Source: Bacteroidales bacterium UBA5342 (GTDB lineage Bacteria > Bacteroidota > Bacteroidia > Bacteroidales > UBA5342). Taken from it: DNA of 7,114 nt. The translations under genes and the position numbers were made by a program. Positions 1-7,114 of the stretch are shown in pieces (the first letter of the stretch is position 1; the number at the start of each line of letters is the position of its first letter). Where the stretch lies: assembly GCA_002408065.1 (NCBI GenBank), contig DHQI01000105.1:49935-57048 (forward strand). Direction: 5' to 3'. The notes beneath the pieces are model-generated. The model was given only the letters and a program-made list of their open reading frames with translations. It made no database searches and was not told where the DNA came from.

Positions 1-420
1 CCCGGCATTCTGATTCTCGAAATTAAGGGCAAAATGCAGCTCCACACTATCGGTAAAAATGGTGTCCGTTGTCGCGACAGAAATTGCATTGATCAAAGAA
101 TCGGTACCATCATAGATTTTATCTTGAATAGAATCTAGAACATAAGCGATTGGACGTCTGCTAATATCAGCGGCCAATAGAGGTGATTGCACCAGTGAAT
201 AGTTGGCAATGTCAGCTCCGCTTATCCACATCGAATCAGGTGTGACCACAATGTTTTGTGCCACATTTACATCGGCAAACAGCCCCGAAGTTGTGTTTTG
301 TAAAACAACATCATCGCCCGGAACCACACTGTCAAGTGCCGCCGAATCAATCACGGCCTCTAAGGTGTTGTCGTAGATTTTATCTTCGGCTATGGCTTTT
401 ATGACGGCAATTTCTTTTTG
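1..420 (-). repeat. Supercycle 4 (A and partial B, cut by window edge)
   Basis: A4 (420-160) differs from A3 at only two positions over 86 aligned residues (Ala/Glu and Glu/Val). B4 (159-1) is cut after FENQNAG, which in B3 is followed by another 35 or so residues. The frame is open at the edge, so the array continues past position 1 for at least the rest of B and probably C and D. Confidence 0.9.
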
Positions 421-3400
421 AATCACTGTCAGTGTTGGCGGATTAAAAGTAAAGATATAATTGTGCGTCACAGTATCGTCAGCCGCGTTGATGATGTAGG
501 CTTCTCCGATTTCCAAGTCGTGACTGCCAACGTTCAATTTCCCGCTGCTACTGGTGTCTGTTCCAAAGCTTAAAGTGGCCACGTTAAAGGTGTCGGCTGT
601 GGCCAATTCCGGGGCGTTAGCCACATAATCCAAAGCATTGTAATCATCGGCATAAGTGATGGTGTCCTTGCCGTTGTAAGTCACGTGGAGTACGCGCTGA
701 TTAATACGAAGATAATCAGAAACGTAGTTGACATTGTAGTTGTTGGTAGTATAACCTGTGGGTCTTATCTCATAATATCCTGTATCTGTAGCCCATTGAG
801 AAGAACCAATATAATCCAGGCTCCCGCTCAGGTCGGCAGTGTCTTCCCCCCAAACAAACCCCGAATACGAGATCCCATTGCCGCCAAGGAAAGGCACGCC
901 GTCGTAGATCTTTGTGGTATCGTAAGCTGTAATCGTCAGATTTTTTGGTAAAATATTGGCCGAGTCGCCGTGATAGGGCAAGAGTAAATAATTGCCCGTG
1001 TCAAGCGCTGAAATATACCAGGTTGTGTCTACTATTTGCCAATCATTCCCGGCATTCTGATTCTCGAAAGTAAGGGCAAAATGCAGCTCCACACTATCCG
1101 ACATTATAGTATCTGAGGTGCTGGCCGATATGATATTAGTCAACGAATCGCTACCATCATAGATTTTATCTTGAATAGAATCTAGAACATAAGCGATTGG
1201 ACGCTTGCTAATGTCAGCAGCCAATAGAGGTGATTGTACTAGCGAATAGTTGGCAATGTCAGCTCCGCTTATCCACATCGAGTCAGGTGTGACCACAATG
1301 TTTTGTGCCACATTTTCATCGGCAAACAGCCCCGAAGTTGTGTTTTGTAAAACAACATCATCGCCTGGAACTACACTGTCAAGTGCCGCCGAATCAATCA
1401 CGGCCGCTAAGGTGTTGTCGTAGATTTTATCTTCTGCTATGGCTTTTATGACGGCGATTTCTTTAGGAAGCACGGTCAAGTATTGCGGGTCAAAGCTGAA
1501 AAGGTAATTGTAGGTGACAGTATCTTTGGCTGCATTTAGAATTTGAGCAATTCCACTGGTCAGTGCCCGTGAGCCCACATTCAGATGTCCGCTGGTGCTG
1601 GTGTCATTATCAAAACCGATAAAGTCCACAATGAAACTATCTCCCGACGCCAGATCAGTGATGCTTGGAGAATAATCAAGCCAATCGACAGGCGTACCGT
1701 AGACGATGGTGTCTTCTCCGTGATAGGTGATGTTAATCATGCGGGGGCTAACAGTCAAGGTGTCAGATACAAAGGTGATGTCGTAATTGTTAGCTGTGTA
1801 ACCCTCCGGGGTGATAAAGTAATGTCCTGTGTCTATGGCAGATTGGGCATTTCCGGTGAAATTCAGGGCACCATTAAGAAAGCTTGTGTCTTCACCTTCT
1901 GCAAAACCCTCCCAGGTGATACCATTTCCACCATAGAATGCTGATGCGTCGTAAGTTTTAGCGCTGTCAATAGCTATTATCCGTAGAGATTGCGGCAAAA
2001 TATTGGCGTCCAGATTTAGATTTTGTGTGAGGTAATAGTTGTGGCTTTTGCTGCCTGCTATGCTGATGGCAGTACTCACATTCAAATGGTTTCCCGCATC
2101 TTTCTGTGCAAAGACGCCAGCTGTATCATTCTCCATATATACGTCGTCCGCCCCAACGATGCCATTTAGTACAGCACCGCGGATAACAGCCGTACTATCG
2201 GCATCATAAAATTTATCTTCTGCTACAGTGCCGCTTATGGTCAGCTCTTTGGGGGAAATGTTTGCGTAAAGCGAAGTGTTGAATGGCATCAGTATGTAAT
2301 TGTCGGCATCATTGCCTACTATCTCGATGGTGTTGCTGTGGAAAACCTCAATATTGTTACCCACATCGGTTTGAATAAACTGCCCGACAAAGAAGTTTAT
2401 AAGTGTTACGCTATCCCCGTTAATGACCCCATCCATCATAGCGCCGCTAACCTCGGCATCGCTATTGCCATCGTAGATTTTGTCCTTGGCTGTAGCATCT
2501 ACGATGTAAACTTCTTTGGGGAGTATGGTGATATTTTCCGGGCTAAAAGAAATGTCATAATTGCTGGTGACAGTATCGCCGTCAGCATTTAGAATACAGG
2601 CACTACCAATGTCCAGATTGTGTACTCCGGCTGTAAGGTTTCCGGCGTTGCTGGTATCAGCATCAAAGCCCAAACTGTTGTGTAAAAAAGTATCGCCCTG
2701 TGCCAGATTTACCACCTGAGGTGTTTTATAATCCATCAGATTGATGTTCTCGCCATAAGTAAGTACAGTGCTGCCGTTAAATTCAATGACTAAAAATATT
2801 TTTTCTACCGTTAAGGTGCCATCTTTATAAACTATGTCGTAATTGTTGGACGAAAAGCCTTCTATGCTAATGGTATACGATCCTTTTTCGAGCGCGCCCT
2901 GTGCTGTTGCTGTCGCTATGTAGTTAAGATTTCCGTTAAGATCTGTGGTATCTTCCCCCACCGCAAAACCTACAGCAGAAATACCGTTGCCACCGTAAAA
3001 GGCTTTTCCATCGTAATATTTCAAAGAGTCTTTGGCTGTAATGGTGAGCAAGTGTTTATGGATGGAGGCAGATACTGTGTCGTATGCTTCCAGTATGTAG
3101 TTGCGCGCATCTTTTCCTGAGATGCTCCAGTTAGCCTTAGGATAAACTTTGTAAGTGCCCGCATCAGTCCCGGCAAATAGCAGGTCGCTATTGTTGATGT
3201 CAAGCACTAAGTTGTCTCCGCTTAGGATATTATCACTTGTGCCAAAGGAAATAACGGTGTCGGAACCATCGTAGTCTTTATCATCCACATTCATGAGGAA
3301 ATTTACAGGGCGCGGTTTTATGACTAAAGCACTGTCTACTGAATCAATGGTATGGGCATAGAGGTAATTAGCCTCACACTCTACCTTGATACTGTAATAG

Positions 3401-6400
3401 CCTGCCGAGTCCGGCGGATTAGCAGACCAAATGGTATCACTACTATTTTTATAGTACGTGGTACTGTTAACGCCCGCCGTTATGTCGATATCGCCACTAT
3501 GAGAGTGCTGGTTGTACGTTACGGTTTTATTTTTAATGTCTACTTCCGGCACTTTATATGTTGTAAATGTGACTTCGCCATTTTCTTGTACATTTTGTAG
3601 CTGTAAGGTGTCGTTATAGACCAGATAAGTGTTTAAATTTGTCGGTAAAGTTTTGTCCGGCACAAAAACATAGCCGTCCAATTCTGGTAAAATATCGATG
3701 GTGTCGCCACGGTCAATCAGCATATACACCATACCATCCACTTCAGAAGTATCGCCTGTATTAACCCTTACACCGTTCAAATCATAACCATTCCAGGTAA
3801 AATGACTGGTGACTTCAAAGATAGCTGCCAGCATAGTATTGTTCTCATAGCAGCACTCTTGTTGCATATTAAGGGTGTCAGGAAATGCATTTGTGCCATC
3901 GTCATTCAGCCGGATGTAAATGCGCGGATATAAACTCGGATTAGCCGGGAAGGTGTAAACCTGATTCTTTAAGGTGTCCTCCCAAGGGATGTTTGCTCCA
4001 ATATTTCTCACAGCCAGCAAGGTACCGCCTGCTTCCGGATTGCCGCCATAAAAGCTAAGCGTAGAGTCTTCTTGTGCAAAATCAGCATCACCCTGGTTGA
4101 TGATATCGATGGTGATGGTACCCGTCGTGCCATCGTTGGTGTAATAGGAATCTCCTATCGTTATGTCTGGTGTCAGAATTACATTTTCACCGGTCAGGGT
4201 TACATTGCCCATTTGCTGCAAGAAGTGGTTGAACGGACGTACGGTAGTGAAGGAGTCGACTTCTATTTTCATCGCATTATTAATGGCATAACGTGGAATG
4301 GTCAGGTCGTTATTGACGTTGGTTACATTGTAGCCATACTGGTTCCATACCGGACGGGCAGCAACCCACTTGCTACCAGATCCGGACTCGAAAATGTTAA
4401 GACGTCGGCCGGAAGCTTCGTTAGTGACGACTATCTCGGCCTGCTCATCCAAATCCACATCTACTACAACCGCAAATTCACTTTGAGTACTTGATTTGCA
4501 AGCGTAGGTGGCTAAGTTGTAAAGGATTGGGGTGCCATCTGCATTCAAGGTGTCATTACCTGTATGGTGACTGATACCGCTGGCATTAATAATGCGCAGG
4601 TCAGTTTCGTCGCGATAAACGATTTCAGCAATGTCATCATTGTTAAAATCAAATAATGTTAGCCCTGTAAAACCAGAACGGTCGGTATGCGCCAGGGTAT
4701 AATATTCCTGTAATACTGTTGAGTCTTTATCGTAATAGAAGGCATATTGTCGATTTGATGTGGTAAAAGCTATTTCAGGCTTTCCATCGCCATTCAGGTC
4801 ACCGATAAATGGCATCCCGACAGCAAAACGGAAATCAGTAGGATCGGCAAAAGCATTGTGAATATGTTTCTCTGCCAACAACGTGGGCGTTTGACCATCC
4901 CAAACGTAACAGTAAAAATCCTGATAAGTGGTTTGGTGAGCTACTATTACATCTAAATCACCATCGATATCAATGTCGGCCACCACTGTTACACCATCAG
5001 CTATCATATTAGTATCCGACGATGCGCTATCCGGTAAGTGAGCTAATATTGGCATTAGACCACCTGATATATTAACATCAAACAAATAGCGTCCTGCAGC
5101 TAATTCCAGATCCCCGTTGCGATCAAAATCTCCCGTTACAGTGTGCATCATGTGGTGTGTTGGGTTATCGTAGTTTTTCTGACTACCATATACAAAATGG
5201 CCTATATCTGTAGAATCTGAACCGCTACAGAGTAAAACTCCTGTTTCAGCATCGTAAATGCGATTGGCGGCATATACTTCCTGATTTCCATCGTTGTTGA
5301 AGTCTGCCACACCAATGAAAGCACCTTCATTGTTGCCTAACTCCGGACAGTAGTAGTTGGCATTGTTATTTGCAGTACGCCAGTATTCAGCTCCACTTTG
5401 AGGATTATAGGCGAAAATGCGACGATTAGTTCCTGCCACAAAGAGTGTAGGGCGAAGTCCTCCGGCTGTTTCTACTTTGGCAATAGCCATAGTTGTAGCT
5501 GCTGCATTGTAGGTGGTCACATTGAAATTGCTGCGACCGCTTTGGAGGGGGGTGTTGCTTCCCTTGTAAATATAAACCCGGCTATCTGTGAATCCATTAC
5601 CGTCTTTGGCTACAATCTCCGGATATTCATCGCCATAAAGATCACCAACCAGAGGTGTTGTCCATACATTAATGTCGTTTTCAGGACTTACTTCAGCACT
5701 ATTTACCAACCATTCATATTTAGGCATATCGATAAAACAGTCGGCATTCACCATATTGCCCGGTGCATCGAAGACGAGTACGACAGCTTCTGCTGTATCT
5801 ACTGCTCCGTTGTAGTCTACCAAATAACTAAAAAAGTCAGGGCCTGAAAAGGTGAGTGGCGGCTCATAGATTATTTGATTGCCCTCAATACTAACAATGC
5901 CGGAAGTGCCATTTGCAATAATTTCTATCGGAAAAATGCTGTTGTAAGGCACGCCGCCCACCGTATCGTTAACTGTTAAGTCGAGTTCTACACGTGAGCC
6001 ACCCACTATGCCATCGCGGTAGTCGTCTTGTGCAAAAGGCGTCATCCACTGAGCATACAAAGTAGAGTCACTATGGCCTATCGCAAATTCTCCTTTAGGT
6101 GAAAAGGCTATGCCGCTTCGGTCAGCTTTTGTATTCCATTCTGCGTGTAAAAAGCCGTTGTTAGAAAAGGTGCAAGCAGGGAATACGATGCTGTCACCCA
6201 CTATTAGTGTCGTGTCTTGCATTGTGCCTGTGCCGCCGTTAGCTTCAAAGCTCAAGGTGAAAAGCGTCATTAAGGTCATGTCGCCATAAAAGGTGGTATC
6301 GCCTTTTTGGGCATAAGCCTGTACTAAGTATTCATCGTTGCTCAGACCGCTGAGCTTGCTGGTGATTTGTCCTTCGCCGCTGGTTTCTGAAAGCAAGAGC

Positions 6401-7114
6401 CATAGAGAGTCTGCAATGGTGCGATAGCGTATACCGGTGTTTTCAGGAAGGAATTTTACACTGTCGGCATAGGCGTGGCTGATGTTGTAGCCGTTTTCGC
6501 TATTAGTCATTACACCGTTACTCACTGCGCCGCATTGGCCGTAGAGGTAAGGGCGCCCGTTCAGGTTGGGGAGCCAAGGCTGCTCTTCTATCCCGATGCC
6601 GATATTCCAACCGGTAAAATTATTGTGATCGCTAAACATTTCAGTGCTAAGTGCTGTGATTCCGGCAAGTGCTCCACTCTTTGTAGCTGTGTTTTGTAAA
6701 GATGTCTCGCTGTCGTAATAACAACTGCTATAGTTTGTTGCTGATGAAGCTCCGACAAAAGCACCAGCGTTGTTGCTGATGATAACGCCTGTACTATAAC
6801 AATTTACGATGTTTGAGTTTTTGCTTTCGCCAATCAAACCTCCGGCATTTGCTGAGGCTATTATGCCACACGAGCTGTACGAGTTTTTAACGTAAGTGTC
6901 TAAGCTATAACCTGCCAGTCCGCCTACGCCCTGCGTTCCATTGACGATACCATTGGTGTAACAATTATAAATAGTGTCAGTATAAGAATAACCAATAAGT
7001 GCCCCGGCATAGTTTTTTGCTGTTATGTTAACGTTAGTAAGCCCCAAACCACTAATGGTATCGCCGTTAGCATAAGCAAATAAACCTACGCTATCGTGAC
7101 GGACTAGTAAATGA
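1..7114 (-). CDS. Giant multidomain repeat surface protein (GLUG / FG-GAP / MBG-YDG), partial at both ends
   Basis: One frame stays open through the whole window: 2371 codons from 7113 down to 1, with no stop in my full translation. Neither terminus is present, so the real protein is longer and its start, signal peptide and sorting domain cannot be judged. Domains in order by window residue: GLUG repeats 8-151, fibronectin-like 205-284, Listeria/Bacteroides repeat 286-356, cadherin-like Ig 361-448, FG-GAP propeller 481-911, VWNQ segment 912-971, CARDB-like 972-1098, unassigned 1099-1187, MBG-like 1188-1267, and a four-type MBG/YDG supercycle array 1268-2371. No enzyme motif was seen. The protein looks rich in Asp, Thr, Ser, Asn and Gly; the array from 1268 on has a single Cys. 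Such architectures are known from exported Bacteroidota surface proteins, often type IX secretion clients. Adhesin or stalk function is inferred. The coding call is very secure; the exact role is unknown. Confidence 0.97.
421..1464 (-). repeat. Supercycle 3 (complete: A-B-C-D)
   Basis: 348 residues. A3 (1464-1207): a YDN variant, EDKIYDNTL, PGDDVVLQNTTSGLFA, WISGADIANYSL, AADIS. B3 (1206-943): QDKIYDGSDSL, FENQNAGNDW, WYISALDTGNYLL, ANILPK. C3 (942-694): KIYDGVPFLGGNGIS, GFVWGEDT, TTNNYNVNYVSD. D3 (693-421): VTYNGKDTITYADDYN, GTDTSSSGKLNVGS, DDTVTHNYIFTFNP. A3 and part of B3 are nearly identical in DNA to the next cycle at an offset of exactly 1047 bp; C3 and D3 match cycle 2 only moderately. 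Confidence 0.9.
1465..2520 (-). repeat. Supercycle 2 (complete: A-B-C-D)
   Basis: 352 residues. A2 (2520-2254): PKEVYIVDATAKDKIYDG, NGDSVTL, IVGNDADNYIL, ANIS. B2 (2253-1990): a YDA variant (DKFYDADS), VGADDVYM, SIAGSKSHNYYL, ANILP. C2 (1989-1741): KTYDASAFYGGNGIT, GFAEGEDT, TANNYDITFVSDTL. D2 (1740-1465): ITYHGEDTIVYG, DNDTSTSGHLNVGS, KDTVTYNYLFSFDP. Domain order and lengths equal those of cycle 3, but the A and B parts have diverged strongly from A3 and B3. Confidence 0.88.
2521..3312 (-). repeat. Supercycle 1 (incomplete: B-C-D)
   Basis: Three domains. B1 (3312-3052) is YDG-type: DKDYDGSD, then DAGTYKV, NWSISGKDARNYIL and an ASI end. C1 (3051-2800) is MBG-type: KYYDGKAFYGGNGIS, GFAVGEDT and SSNNYDIVY. 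D1 (2799-2521) is the YG-type: TYGENINLMDY, DADTSNAGNL, GDTVTSNYDISFSP. D1 holds the only Cys of the whole array (SACILN). The A domain is missing. This cycle is clearly the most diverged from the others, fitting an older, edge position. Confidence 0.85.
3313..3552 (-). other. Single MBG-like domain preceding the array
   Basis: Window residues 1188-1267, about 80 residues. Features are KTVTYNQHSHSGDI near the start, TTYYK in the middle, DSAGYYSIKVECEANYLYA and an SALVIKPR end. The family pattern is TYNGxxH, YYK, a DAGxYxVxV strand, an NY pair and a closing LxIxK strand. It differs from types A-D of the array and sits where an A domain would be expected before the first B. It holds one Cys (VECEAN). 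Confidence 0.6.
3553..3819 (-). other. Unassigned segment between CARDB-like and MBG-like domains
   Basis: Window residues 1099-1187. I do not recognise a family. It begins FEVTSHFTWNGYDLNG, contains VDGMVYMLIDRGDTIDIL and ends in alternating polar and hydrophobic stretches (TLQLQNVQENGEVTFTTYK) that look like beta strands. There is no Cys and no long hydrophobic stretch. It is probably another small beta-rich module or part of the boundary between head and stalk. Confidence 0.45.
3820..4200 (-). other. CARDB-like Ig domain
   Basis: Window residues 972-1098. ILTPDITIGDS is followed by ITIDIINQGDADF, then LSFYGGNPEAGGTLLAV, IYIRLNDDGT and finally QQECCYENN. The order of an I-x-N-x-G-D strand, an FYxGNPxxGG turn, an NDxG strand and an ExxYxNN end is characteristic of CARDB-like domains in Bacteroidota exported proteins. 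The adjacent Cys pair in ECCYENN is noticeable. Likely a beta-sandwich spacer or adhesion domain. Confidence 0.65.
4201..4380 (-). other. VWNQ-containing post-propeller segment
   Basis: Window residues 912-971. It contains KWVAARPVWNQYGYNVTNV, NNDLTIPRYA and RPFNHFLQQ. I recall this combination (W-x-x-A-R-x-VWNQ-x-x-Y, then DLTIP, then a FNxFLxQ end) as a recurrent connector after FG-GAP repeats in Bacteroidota surface proteins with gliding-motility-type C-termini. Whether it folds alone or completes the propeller cannot be told from sequence. Confidence 0.55.
4381..5673 (-). other. FG-GAP / VCBS-type beta-propeller region
   Basis: Window residues 481-911. Seven D-x-D/N-x-D/N-like calcium loops, each followed by an E/D and a hydrophobic residue, start at these first codons: DLYGDEYPEI (5643), DFNNDGNQEV (5304), DFDRNGDLEL (5130), DIDIDGDLDV (4977), DLNGDGKPEI (4800), DFNNDDIAEI (4650) and DVDLDEQAEI (4461). 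Spacing is 50-63 residues, apart from a 113-residue first gap. That gap holds a further blade-like stretch (MAIAKVETAGGLRPTLFVAG) without the acidic loop. FG-GAP repeats form integrin-alpha-like propellers used for protein or glycan binding. The ligand is unknown. Confidence 0.88.
5770..6033 (-). other. Cadherin-like / Big_9 type Ig module
   Basis: Window residues 361-448. Features are AQDDYRDG at the start, LTVNDT (in the position of the usual VLxNDT motif), IIYEPPLTFSGPDFFSYLV (in the position of ITYTPxxxFSGxDxFxYxV) and an AEAVVLVF last strand. This is the signature order of bacterial cadherin-like Ig modules, which often bind calcium and act as spacers. Only one copy is seen, followed by a short linker with a single Cys (NADCF) before the propeller. 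Confidence 0.7.
6046..6258 (-). other. Listeria/Bacteroides repeat (InlB B-repeat-like) domain
   Basis: Window residues 286-356, about 71 residues, the usual length for one unit. It opens with TLSFEANGGTGTM, has AEWNTKADRSG in the middle and closes with STLYAQW. This matches the family layout: FxxNGG near the start, W-N-T-x-A-D-x-S-G mid-domain, and LYAQW at the end. The fold is expected to be beta-grasp-like. The family is common in surface proteins of Bacteroidota and Firmicutes. Only one copy is present here. Confidence 0.85.
6262..6501 (-). other. Fibronectin type III-like module
   Basis: Window residues 205-284. The pattern GIRYRTIADSLW, then KLSGLSNDEYLVQAYAQ, then FYGDMTLMTL resembles the Bacteroidota Fn3-like module. 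In that module a GVxYST strand is followed by LxGLxxxxxYxVxAYA and a YG-x-x-x-F-x-T end. Its role is probably structural or adhesive spacing. The N-terminal boundary is uncertain. Confidence 0.6.
6541..6660 (-). other. GLUG-array closing segment
   Basis: Window residues 152-191. It holds ALSTEMF, a GW pair, and then QPWLPNLNGRPYLYG just at and past its end. In GLUG proteins, the last repeat is commonly followed by a TTAEM-like motif, a W-x-I strand and a PYL terminus, and this stretch matches that pattern. It probably caps the GLUG fold before the next module begins near 6501. Confidence 0.7.
6661..7092 (-). repeat. GLUG repeat array (about five units, about 27 residues each)
   Basis: Window residues 8-151. 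Successive core motifs are VGLFAY (first codon 7089), GALIGY (7005), GGLAGY (6924), GGLIGE (6843) and GAFVGA (6765), spaced 26-28 residues apart. Between them are the usual spacer motifs such as NCYTNG and NCYSTG. The opening unit, with its following GLGLTNVNI, looks like a typical first GLUG unit. The array ends with a CYYDSETS motif, then a GALAG motif at 6675. These are hallmarks of the GLUG family found in bacterial surface proteins and some IgA-peptidase-like proteins. The repeats probably form a beta-helical or elongated fold; their ligand is unknown. More units may lie beyond 7114. Confidence 0.9.

Noticed and set aside
685..951. 88-codon open frame on the plus strand
   Set aside because: It lies antisense to the C3/B3 domains of the giant gene and its translation matches no family; open only because of the base composition of the repeat.
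1..1464. Near-identical direct repeats as an insertion sequence or long terminal repeat pair
   Set aside because: The copies are in frame with the gene, follow domain boundaries and have no inverted ends or transposase; they are internal protein repeats.
1585..1944. 119-codon open frame on the plus strand
   Set aside because: Antisense to domains C2 and D2, which are clearly coding on the minus strand; no recognisable protein features.
2338..2592. 84-codon open frame on the plus strand
   Set aside because: Antisense to A2 and D1; no domain, and no support from spacing or a ribosome-binding site.
3021..3203. 60-codon open frame on the minus strand in another frame
   Set aside because: It overlaps domains B1 and C1 of the giant gene out of frame, and its sequence is not protein-like.
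1..3312. A CRISPR-like or other short-repeat DNA array
   Set aside because: The period is over 1 kb and conserved at the protein level, with no short identical repeats separated by unique spacers.
3352..3600. 82-codon open frame on the plus strand
   Set aside because: Antisense to the MBG-like domain and the unassigned segment. The hydrophobic end looks like a membrane segment but comes from complementing polar codons.
4072..4494. 140-codon open frame on the plus strand
   Set aside because: Antisense to the end of the propeller, the VWNQ segment and CARDB-like domain, all recognisable on the other strand.
5398..5847. 149-codon, Cys-rich open frame on the plus strand
   Set aside because: The longest antisense frame, but its Cys richness comes from reverse-complemented Ala/Thr codons; the minus strand here encodes propeller and Ig sequence.
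6475..6699. 74-codon open frame on the plus strand
   Set aside because: Antisense to the fibronectin-like and GLUG-closing regions; no support as a gene.

Overview
The window lies wholly inside one giant protein-coding gene on the minus strand. Reading triplets whose minus-strand codons begin at position 7113, then 7110 and so on down to 3, I translated all 2371 codons and found no stop. No start codon, signal peptide, stop codon or C-terminal sorting domain lies inside the window, so the gene is open at both ends. I see no second gene, RNA gene, promoter, terminator, CRISPR array or mobile element.

The organism is most likely a member of the Bacteroidota, probably Bacteroidales-like. The reasons are the GLUG repeats, a Listeria/Bacteroides-type repeat, the fibronectin-like module with a YxVxAYA-style end, an FG-GAP propeller followed by a VWNQ-containing segment and a CARDB-like Ig domain, and long MBG/YDG arrays. 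These combinations are familiar from very large secreted or cell-surface proteins of that phylum. This is family recall; no search was run.

Layout in protein order (high to low coordinates): GLUG repeats (about 7092-6661) and their closing segment (6660-6541); a fibronectin-like module (6501-6262); a Listeria/Bacteroides repeat (6258-6046); a cadherin-like/Big_9 Ig module (6033-5770); an FG-GAP/VCBS beta-propeller with seven recognisable calcium loops (5673-4381); a VWNQ linker (4380-4201); a CARDB-like Ig domain (4200-3820); an unassigned segment (3819-3553); one MBG-like domain (3552-3313); and a stalk-like tandem array (3312-1) that runs off the window.

The array is the most striking part. 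It is built from four different domain types in fixed order, here called A (YDG), B (YDG), C (MBG with a GGNGI motif) and D (MBG with a YG motif). Together they form a supercycle of about 350 residues (1044-1062 bp). The window holds B-C-D, then A-B-C-D, A-B-C-D, A and part of B. Between the last two cycles, some blocks are about 95% identical in DNA, while adjacent stretches of the same cycles have diverged to about 60%. This mosaic points to recent local homogenisation or duplication.

The likely overall picture is an exported, acidic, multidomain surface protein: interaction and propeller modules towards the N-terminal side and a long repetitive stalk towards the C-terminal side. Adhesion or surface display is an inference from architecture only.
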